From: RGIG3701 sp964438515
GTDB lineage: Bacteria; Planctomycetota; Planctomycetia; Pirellulales; Thermoguttaceae
Direction of reading: 5' to 3'
Assembly (NCBI GenBank): GCA_964438515.1
Contig: CAYTLK010000078.1
Location: forward strand, 1-16,683
Length of the DNA stretch: 16,683 bases
The notes under the pieces are model-generated. The model did no database searches. It saw nothing but the letters and a program-made list of their open reading frames with translations, and was not told the origin of the DNA. A program made the translations under genes and the position numbers. Shown here one piece after another: positions 6,647 through 14,971 of this stretch (the first letter of the stretch is position 1; each line of letters begins with the position of its first letter).

Positions 6647-9600
6647 ATGGGCTGCGTACATTCGTTAAGTGAAAAACTGAAAAGTACATTGGACCGTTGG
6701 CGGAATGCGTTCCCCCAAAAGGCCCAATTTTCCAATCGTTCATCGCTGCGCGTGGAGGAACTCGAAAGCAGACGCCTTCTTTCTGTTTCTCCCGTCGAAA
6801 TGGAGGCTTTGGCGGCGTTTTATTCCGAGTTGGAACTTCCGGAAGACACTCAGGACGTCCATATTATTGAAATTTCGGACGCATCTCTGAATTCCGAGTC
6901 TCTCGAAAATGCAATCGCCGAGGCGGCCGCCACGTCCCAGGACGATGTGATTGTGCTGCGGACGTCCGAAGGCGCGCGAACGCTCGAACTATCCGAAACC
7001 GTGAATATTGCACTCGATTCAAACAGCTTCGGAACGATTTCCATTGTGAGTTCCGGTGAGGTTTCGCTGCGAATCTCCGGGGAAATTGAAACGTTTTTTA
7101 ACGTGGAATCCGGCGCAAACGTGCAATTCGGCGGCATTTCGTTCCTGGGTGTTGCGGAAATTACGGGCGAAAACGACACTTCGAGCCTCATTACGGTTGC
7201 GGAAGGTGCGTCCGCAAAATATTCTGCCTCCATTTTTATGGTCAGCGCGGGTTCCACCGTCGTTCAGGAACTCCAAACCGCCTCCGAAGAGATTGCTGCA
7301 CAAAATTCAATCATCATTTCAACCACGGATTCAAATGCACTCCTCACGAACTCCGATTCACTCCTCACGGGCGCAACGTCGTCGAGCAGCGTTACGAGGA
7401 CGACCGGAACCTATTATTCCATCGAATTTCAGCTTTCCGGCTCCAGCACAAAATGGGTGTACGTTGCGGGTCTGTCGGCTGCGGACGCTGCGTCGCTCGA
7501 AACATCGCTTACGGGAGCGGATCGTCAAATTATTTCAGGCGATTACTTGGATGCGGAAAAGACATTCGCCAATACGGATGACGATTTAATGTGCTGGGCC
7601 GCCTCCGCCTCCAACCTCCTTTGGTACACCGGCTGGGCCAATGAATCGCTGAAGCTCAATGAGGATGGAACGCCGTTTTTCTCGAATGAAGATGATGTTT
7701 TCGCTTACTTTTGCGACTGTTTTGCCGATGTGGAAGGAATTACAGGATACGGCTTCGATTGGTTCACCACAGGCATCTATTCCGGAAGCAACCTCGAAGT
7801 TGCGGGAAGCGGAGGTTTTTATTCCGGCGACTTTGCTAACGAAAGCATTTGGTCGTACAATTATCTCTCGATGCCGTCGCTTGCAGCGTCTCTGCGAAAC
7901 GGTTACGGAATCAGCCTTTCGGTGGCCAATTATTCAGAAGCGGGGATACGTTCCGGCGGTCACGCCATTACTTGTTGGGGGTACATCTACGACACCGCCT
8001 ATGAAACGATCGACGACAGCTACTATTCCGCCCTTCTGATTACGGATTCGGACGACTATTACTCCTACGACGCACTGCGCGTGAATGGAATGACGTATTC
8101 GGAATCCAACGCACGATACGTATTTACCAATTACAGCAATTTAGAGATTGAAGGGTACTACGCAATCGCTCCGTACACGTCGAAAGTCGATATTTCCACA
8201 ACGAACGGCGCGTCGCTTTCTTCCTCGCTCATTTCGGTCGGCGACACGTTTTCCCTCACGAATATTCAGGTCTCTGCCGGGACGAAAGAATCCTCGCACG
8301 ACTATATTCTTCACGTGTACGCCTCGCTCGACAGCTCCATTTCGGCAGAATCGGACATTTTGCTCGGAGATTATGTTTTTAGTACAATTTCCAAAGGCTC
8401 GACTGCTTCTTTGACGGTAAGCGATATTGCGACGAATTTGCTCGCTCCAGGCGTCAATTATACGATTGGGTGGGTGATTGAATCGGGACTCGATACGAAT
8501 CTCACAAATAATTCGGCCGTTTGTACGACGAATCTGACGACCGAGTCGCTGACAGGAATTTCCACAAGTGCCGCGGACGCAACGCTTTCCGAAACATCCA
8601 TTGAACTCGGCGAGACGTTTTCGATTTCCGGAATTTCGGTCACCAATCACGACGCGGCCGCTTCGAACGCGTATACGATCGAAATTTATGCTTCTTCGGA
8701 CGGCGTCTTAGAGCCTTCGGGCGACCTGCTTCTGAAAACGATTTCAGCCGAAGCACTCGCAGGCGGTACAACTGCGGTCTTTAATTCGGGAGATTTGAGT
8801 TCCTCCGAAATGACGCTTCGCACTCGATACAAAATTTACTGGCGCATCGTCGATTCCGTGACGGGCGGCACACCTACGGCAGGAATTCTGTCCCAGCAGC
8901 TGTCGATAAACGCCCTTGAATTCACCGTTTCCGACTACGAATCGCTCCGTACGCGCTACGACAAGCTTTTGCTTCCGGCTCTCGAAGGGGGCGCGATTCC
9001 CTCATCGCTGAACGTAATCAATCTCGAAGGAAACGCTTCTCTTGCGTCCATTCAAACCGCAATCAACGAAGCCGCAACCACTTCGACGAACGATTTAATC
9101 GTTTTGACTCTCACCGAATCCGACACATTCACGTTTGCGTCTGCAAGTGACGCACTTTCTATAAATATCAACTCCCAAAATTACGGTTCCCTCACGATCC
9201 TTGTACTGGACGAAAACGGGAGAAAACTGACGATTGACGCAAATCAGCTCGGAAACATCGTAAATATCACCTCCGGAACGGTGTCGTTCGGCGGAATAAC
9301 ATTCAAAAACGGCTTCACGACCGGCTGCGGCGGCGCCGTTTCCTCCACCGCAAACAGTTCCTACGCTATGCGTTTTCAAGACTGTTCTTTCACCAACAAT
9401 ACCTCAAACAATTCGACTCTGGCGGCCGATTTGCAGGCAGAAACGAACGGCGGCGCCGTCTATTCCTCCGCCTCCAGCCTCTACTTCTACGACTGTGAGG
9501 CTTCCGGAAACAGCGCGTATAACAATGTCAACAATTACGCATCCTGCGGTGGTTTCTGTTACAGCGGCGGCTATTTTACCGCTGTAAATCTCGTGACTTC

Positions 9601-12600
9601 CGGAAAGAATAAGGCCGATTACGGCGGAGTTTTGTACGGGTGCAAAACGTCAAATATCACCGATTCCACAATCTCAGGAGGCTCTGCGTACGAAGGCGGC
9701 GCCGTTTATCAGAATAATCTGACCGCCTGCAGCATTTCGAACTCCGCATTTTCCGGTTGCAATGCGACTTTCGGCGGCGCAATGCTCATTATGCAATGTG
9801 ATTTGACGCTCAATAATGTAACTTTTGACTCAAACTCTGCGTCTCAAGGCGGCGGAATTTACGCCTACGCCTCGGACGTCACGGCCGCTGAATGCGGCTT
9901 TACAAGCAACTCTGCTTCAAATTGCGGCGGAGCCGTCTATTGCGACACCTATTCCTCCACATACAAAACAACGATAAACGTTACAAATTCCAATTTCGCC
10001 GGAAATTCCGCTGCATTGAGCGGCGGCGCAATTTTTGCTGAAGGTGCTGAAATTACCGTCTCAAATACCATTTTTAGCTCAAATTTCGTGAATCTAAACG
10101 GCTCACTGTCGTCGACTCCCTCCTTCCAACTCGCATCGGGCGGCGCGATTTACAGCACCAATTTATACAGCGGAACCACTCTCGCCTGTGAGGGAACCGC
10201 AACCATCAATAAATGTACATTTTCCGCAAACTCAGTCGCTTCAAGTACTTACACGGCCTTCGGAGGTGCGGTTTACAACGATGCAGTCCTCAAAATTGAA
10301 GACTCTTCATTCCTCCAGAACAGCGCGGAACAAGGGGGGATGATCGCGAGCAACACGATTGGGACGGTCACCATTTCGAACTCGTTGGCCGCTAAAAATA
10401 CAGCCTCCGAACTGGGCGGCGCAATTTACACGTACAATCTGAAAGCCGTAAACTGTACGATTACTGGAAACTCTGCGGCGAATTACGGTGGCGGAATTTA
10501 CGCTCTGGGAGGAATTTCTCTCGGAAATACGATTTTGGCCGCAAATTCCACAACGCAAAACGGAACGTCGAACGCGGATTTGTACGCGTCGGCTTCCGGC
10601 CTCACACTTTCTGCTTCCTACACGTTGAGTTCCTTTACCGCATGGACCGAAGCAAGTTCGTCGAACAATCTGACGTACAACGCGTCGCTCCCGCTTTTTA
10701 CGAATGCCGCCGCCGGTGATTTCACGCTCGCCGTCTCCGCATCCTCGCAGGCGCTGAATGCCGGTTCTTCCGATTTATACGCCTCCATGATGCAGACGGC
10801 TGCCGCCTCCGACTCGGATTTGGCCGGAAACGCAAGATTGTACAATACGTTTCTGGATTTGGGTGCGTATGAAGCCGTTTTTCCCGTCGTTTACGACTTT
10901 TCCGCCTCGGGTGCAACTCTCAGTGCCTCAGAAATCGCTGCCGGAACCAGTTCCATCACCCTTTCGAACCTGCAAATTAACGCATCCGACGTTTCGTGTG
11001 TCGGTTATTCCGATTCCTATTCTGTCGAAATCTACCTCTCGAACGATTCCGTGATTTCCGCCGCCGACACGCTGATTACGACCTTTTCCCAGGCGGGAAT
11101 GAACCCTGGAGATTCAGTACAATTATCAGACGTATCCATTAATACCGCCTCACTGGCGGCCGGAACCTGGTACATCGGGTGGCGAATCGTTTCTTCTGAT
11201 GTAAATTCGTCCAACGATTCGGGCGCGATTGCGTTCACCGTTTCGACGGAAGAAATTTCCGGACTCGCAATTTCCAACGCGGAAACAACGTACGACGGAC
11301 TTTCCCATTCGATTTTCGTTACAGGAACGCAGGTCGGCGACATCGTTTTGTACAGCCTGGACGGAACCAATTATTCATCCTCCGTATCGTGCGTAAGTGC
11401 CGGTACATACACGATTTACGCAAAAGTGTCGCGTTCCGGATGCGACGATTGGACCGGCTCTGCGTCCCTGCAAATCAAAGCCCGTTCTTCTGAGGTTTAC
11501 TGGACCGACGCCGCATACACCTACAGCGGAGCCGCACAAACCGTTACCGCCTGGTTTTTGGATGTGTCGGGCACAACCCGTTATTTGACGGTGACTTACA
11601 GCGGAACTGCTTCCGTATTCAAAAATGCGGGAACGTATACCGCAGAGGCTTCGACGGCCGATTCGAACTATCTCCTTACAAACAATTCCGCCTCGTTTGC
11701 GATTACAAAAGCGGCGCTCACCGTGACGGCAAACGATTCCACGACCGTTTACGGCTCGGCGGCGAGTTTGAACGGCGTGACGATTTCCGGTTTCGTCGGC
11801 GGCGAAACGGTTTCGAATCTTTCCGGAAGTGCTGTGGTTTCAACGACTTACAAAACGTTCGACGACGTTGGAACCTACGCGATTTCCGCCTCCGGCCTCA
11901 CGTCCTCGAATTACGAAATAACGTACAAAAACGGCGTTCTGACGGTGACGCAGAAGGAACTTTCTGCCGTGATTTCCGCAAACGACAAAACGTACGACGC
12001 TACAAACTCCGCGTCGGGTTCGTACACGCTCGTCGGGGTCGTGAATTCTGACGCCGTCACGCTTTCCGGCGGGTCGTACACGTTCGAAAATGCGTCTGCC
12101 GGGACGAATAAAACCGTCACTTTCGCAGGTTTCGCCCTTTCCGGAACCAAATCTTCGAATTACGTACTGAATCAAACGCAGATTCAAACGACCGCTGCGA
12201 TTACAAAAGCGGCGCTCACCGTGACGGCAAACGATTCCACGACCGTTTACNNNNNNNNNNNNNNNNNNNNNNNNNNNNNNNNNNNNNNNNNNNNNNNNNN
12301 NNNNNNNNNNNNNNNNNNNNNNNNNNNNNNNNNNNNNNNNNNNNNNNNNNGAATTACGAAATAACGTACAAAAACGGCGTTCTGACGGTGACGCAGAAGG
12401 AACTTGATGCGCCGACCATTACGGCTTCCGGAACTTCCATTTCCACGCTGGAACTGACGATTTCCGCACTTGAGGGCGCTTCCGGATTCCACATTGCGGT
12501 CGCATCGGACGACGGTTTTACGAATATCGTGCAGGATTTCACGGTTGCGGAATCTGGGAGTTTCGAAATTTCCGGGCTTCAAGAAGAAAGCACGTATTAT

Positions 12601-14226
12601 TTTGCCGTGACCGCAATTGGAACCGGGAATTTCCGAGATGGAAGTTCGTCAACGGTACAGGCGGATACGTGGACGCGCGAGTTCAATTTGAGCGTTTCGC
12701 AGGTCGGGAGTTTCCGCAAGGAGTGGATTTCCGCAGGAAACGTCGTCACCGTCACGGAAATGCAGGTTTCCAGCAAGGGACGGGATGCGTCGCGAGAATT
12801 TCAAATCCAGTTTTATGCGTATAAATCCGATGCGAGTGCGGAGGAAGCCGTGCTTCTGACGACGACGGAAACCTTCGAGGGACTCGAAGCAGGAACGGCA
12901 AAAAATCTCGAAGTGGAGGTGGATACAAGCACGCTGGGAGTCGGCGAGTACGTCCTATTTTGGACGATTGCGGCAGAGGGAAATGAGTCGGATGTTACGG
13001 AAAATACCGGGGCCGTCGATGGTTTTCTCGGTATTTTGGGAAACATGGAAACGCGTGTTCAGGAAAAAGCGCTGAATTTTGACGATGCAAACACGCTGGA
13101 GGCAATTTCCAACGCAAGCCTTACGGAGTGGTCGAACTTTTATGTAGGTTTGTGGAGTGAAAACGGGTTAAACTCGCAGCTTGTACTGATTTCATACAAT
13201 TCCTCGCTTTTCACGCTGGAAACGGGTTCCACACTCTCGCGAGACGGGGTCGAAACCACGTTCCGGACGCTTTCTGTCGATGAGGAAACCGGAACGACGC
13301 AAGTATTTGTGGAGATTCACGTTTCTGAGGAAGCGGCGCCGCAAGTCGAAACGACGGAAAATGTTTTGATGACGCAGCTGTATTTTACGCCGGTCGGAAA
13401 TGGAGGTTTGGAACTGGGAGAAAGTGCGGCGTCCGACTGTCTGCAGACGAATGGAACGGCAAATGAAGTGACGGTTTCATCGTATAAATACGACCTCAAC
13501 GATGATGGAGGCGTCACGATTCAAGATCTGATTCTGTTTGCGAAACTTTATGGGAAAAACGTGGCGCAACTTCCGGCCGCCTCGATTGCGGATTTTGATT
13601 CCGACGGGCTGGTGAGAATCAGCGACCTCATTTTGTTCGCGAAACACTATGGAAAAGCGAGTCCAAACGCGATCAAAACTGCATCCATCGTAGCGGCGAA
13701 AACTGCGAAAACTACATATGATGCGGAAACTGCGGGAGTGGCGGAAACTACAGAAGATGCAGAAACTCCAACAATTGCGGAAGTGACGGCGACGCCAGAA
13801 GTTGTTGAAACACAGTCTGCGGCGGCGGAGATTGTTGAGAGAGTGATTCCTGAAACTGTTTCCGAAACGAATTCTGAAACAGATTCTATGATTTCCGAAA
13901 CAGAGTTATTGATTCCTGTAAAAGCAACTTTCCCGGTTGTTGAATCACGTACAGCAGTTTTTTCTGCCGCACCGCTGAAGAATCTCGCTGGAAATAACGT
14001 ACAAACGAGCGGCATTTTTGTCGTTTCGGAGGAAGAAACCGCCAAATCGACGTCGAGTGTAACGCCAACGGCAGAAAAGAAGACGCTTTGCGCGGAGGAC
14101 CTCTGTTTTGCGTCCCTCGAACAATCGAAAAAAGAGGAAAACACAACGGAGTTTCTTCCGTTCCAGCTTCAAAGTGAAATCAGCACACCCGTTTTAGACC
14201 GCGTTATGCGAAAATGGGGAATTTAG
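6647..14226 (+). CDS. Giant multidomain dockerin exoprotein with IdeS/Mac-like peptidase and Pmp-like beta-helix (one gene across a gap)
   Basis: Secreted or surface protein of about 2,544 residues after correcting the gap. The order is: planctomycete motif LESRRLLSV (39-47); a short beta-helix cap (about 72-168); a cysteine peptidase domain (about 294-510); two CARDB-like domains (about 513-633 and 638-745); a Pmp-like beta-helix (about 790-1411); a third CARDB-like domain (about 1413-1533); MBG and YDG repeats (about 1535-1935); an FN3-like domain (about 1938-2030); a fourth CARDB-like domain (about 2032-2143); a cohesin-like domain (about 2153-2295); a type-I dockerin (about 2297-2358); and an acidic Thr/Glu tail of about 186 residues. 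Read literally, the frame stops at 12362-12364. Replacing the 100 N with the 155 bases present in the upstream repeat copy joins both halves in frame. Export by the planctomycete LESR-type route is inferred, since no classical signal peptide is seen. The gene is monocistronic and convergent with csrA. Target polymers are unknown. Confidence 0.9.
7527..8175 (+). other. IdeS/Mac-like (peptidase C66-type) cysteine peptidase domain
   Basis: The Cys motif DDDLMCWAASASNLLWY (Cys316, counted from the ATG at 6647) resembles DDLLCGAATAGNMLHWW of streptococcal IdeS, recalled from memory. GGHAITCWGY (His439) matches the NHVINLWGAD His motif. LLITDSDD (Asp467 and Asp469) matches YVTDSDSN, and an ARYVF strand follows at a similar distance. 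Order and spacing fit the papain-like Cys-His-Asp arrangement of family C66, whose known members cut IgG. The Lys of the IdeS oxyanion region is not seen. Cutting immunoglobulin is not implied: related domains occur in many gut bacteria. Confidence 0.7.
9011..10878 (+). other. Right-handed beta-helix with Pmp-like GGA(I/V)Y and FxxNSA repeats
   Basis: About a dozen turns alternate GGAVY, GGAIY or GGGIY with CxFxxNSA-type motifs such as CTFSANS and CTITGNSA, the pattern of chlamydial polymorphic outer-membrane proteins and adhesin-like beta-helices. The N-terminal cap ends in VSFGGITFKNG. The region closes with DLAGNARLYNTFLDLGAYE, the usual end of such helices. A binding or enzymatic role cannot be told apart by eye. 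Confidence 0.8.
11698..11962 (+). repeat. 265-bp MBG-type repeat unit, second copy collapsed into the gap
   Basis: The first 55 bases of this unit (11698-11752) recur at 12196-12250, immediately before the gap. Its last 55 bases (11908-11962) recur at 12351-12405, immediately after it. Identity stops at both outer ends. The unit encodes an MBG-like module from ITKAALTVTANDSTTVYG to TYKNGVLTVTQKEL. A YDG-like module (about 11963-12195) separates the two copies, giving a 498-bp period (166 residues). Confidence 0.9.
12251..12350. other. 100-N scaffold gap hiding the middle of a second MBG repeat
   Basis: Both flanks match the ends of the 265-bp repeat at 11698-11962 over exactly 55 bases each. 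The corresponding interior of copy 1 (11753-11907) is 155 bases. Replacing 100 N with 155 bases shifts the downstream frame by 55 and puts 6647 and 14226 in one open frame. The gap is therefore an unresolved repeat, not a frameshift or a gene boundary. Confidence 0.92.
13482..13663 (+). other. Type-I dockerin domain with two calcium-binding repeats
   Basis: Two 12-residue loops, DLNDDGGVTIQD and DFDSDGLVRISD, carry Asp/Asn at positions 1, 3, 5 and 12 with Gly at 6. Each is followed by LILFAKxYGK. This is the dockerin F-hand pair. The preceding domain (13050-13475) resembles the cohesin-like domains often found just before dockerins in planctomycete exoproteins. An intramolecular or cell-surface role is possible; no scaffoldin is visible here. 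Confidence 0.9.
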
Positions 14227-14279
14227 GAAAGATAAAAAACGAATCGAGAGAGTCGAAAAAAACGAAAAAACGAAAAAAA

Positions 14280-14513
14280 TCAAATGGAAGGCTGATTCCC
14301 CATCGCCGTTGAGGGAGTCAGCTGAATATTGAGGGTTCCATCCTGCGAAATGCACGCATTATCCTGCAAAATCACTTCTTCACGAACGACCGACAGGTCG
14401 CGCGGGGCGTCGATACCGATGCGCACGGTTCCTTGAGAAATACGTACCACCGTGATCGCGATTTTGTCGCCGATCATAATACGTTCTCCGGTTTTGCGTG
14501 AAAGGACTAACAT
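14280..14513 (-). CDS. csrA: Carbon storage regulator CsrA (RsmA)
   Basis: Small dimeric RNA-binding protein of 77 residues that binds GGA motifs in mRNA leaders and blocks or stabilises translation. It begins MLVLSRKTGERIMIGDKIAI, then TVVRISQGTVRIGIDAP and RDLSVVREEVI, the full CsrA core including the VREEV segment with the RNA-contacting Arg. The length suits the family (about 60-80 aa), with a short variable tail. The start ATG (14513-14511) is preceded by AGGGA 6 bases upstream. The gene is convergent with the giant exoprotein gene, 53 bases apart, and divergent from the beta-helix gene. It has its own promoter and a long leader of about 190 bases. Past its stop the minus strand has a T-rich tract but no strong hairpin. 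It is not next to flagellar genes as in Bacillus; its targets here are unknown. Confidence 0.97.
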   Translation of the reverse strand: MLVLSRKTGERIMIGDKIAITVVRISQGTVRIGIDAPRDLSVVREEVILQDNACISQDGTLNIQLTPSTAMGNQPSI

Positions 14514-14518
14514 GGAAA

Positions 14519-14526
14519 ATCCCTGT
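14519..14526 (-). promoter_or_regulatory. CsrA-type binding site overlapping the csrA Shine-Dalgarno
   Basis: On the minus strand the sequence reads ACAGGGAT, matching the core ACARGGAT of the CsrA consensus. It contains the AGGGA ribosome binding site of csrA. CsrA bound here would block its own translation. An ATCCCT at 14580-14575 of the same leader is complementary to AGGGAT and could also hide the site. Neither is tested. Confidence 0.5.
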
Positions 14527-14712
14527 CTTCTGAACGATTCTCGTAAGGAAATGAAGGAATAAAGGAAGGAAATGAGGGATGTGACAGTTAAATAATATGA
14601 AAGGATTAAAGGAAATAAACAAAATGACGATCATAAAACAAAATGAATAAAACAAACGTAAAGTGAAAATTGAATCCCCTTGAAACTGATTCTAAATTCT
14701 ACTCTACGATAT

Positions 14713-14740
14713 ATTTTACCCTATTTTTAGATTTTGTCAA
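14713..14740 (-). promoter_or_regulatory. Sigma70-type promoter of csrA
   Basis: On the minus strand TTGACA (14740-14735), a 16-base spacer and TAAAAT (14718-14713) form a near-consensus promoter. It would start near 14706, giving a leader of about 190 bases. The leader carries a pyrimidine-rich tract (about 14580-14545) with repeated TTTCCTT. Confidence 0.6.
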
Positions 14741-14877
14741 CCAAAAAATAGGTTTTTTAGTAAAAATAGATAAAATTTTCGAAGATTTTGACGCATTGTG
14801 TCGATTATTTAAATTATTTTTCGATTTTCACGTCAATTTTCACCAAAAAATTTTAACTTTTTTTCTGGCGCTGGGGC

Positions 14878-14906
14878 TTGCATTCCTACTGGTGTCGGTT
14901 TATAAT
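14878..14906 (+). promoter_or_regulatory. Promoter of the secreted beta-helix gene
   Basis: TTGCAT (14878-14883), a 17-base spacer and a perfect TATAAT (14901-14906). Transcription would start near 14913, leaving a leader of about 59 bases before the ATG at 14972. No clear Shine-Dalgarno precedes that ATG. Confidence 0.65.
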
Positions 14907-14971
14907 AAAAAAGGATTCCCCCCTCTCGGAATTTTGATCGTTTTTCCTCCCCTATTTATTTTTTGAATTCT

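Larger units (their letters stand above)
14514..14971. other. Divergent intergenic region between csrA and the beta-helix gene
   Basis: This AT-rich stretch of 458 bases holds the csrA leader and promoter and the promoter of the next gene. The plus strand shows imperfect direct copies of AAGGAAATGAAGG around 14545-14578. Between the two promoters (about 14741-14877) I see only AT-rich sequence and a trivial A6/T6 hairpin. No ORF with a credible start was found. Confidence 0.7.

Noticed and set aside
12388..14226. Separate 612-codon gene after the second gap
   Set aside because: It begins inside an MBG repeat and joins the upstream frame when the gap is filled to 155 bases, as in the repeat copy upstream.
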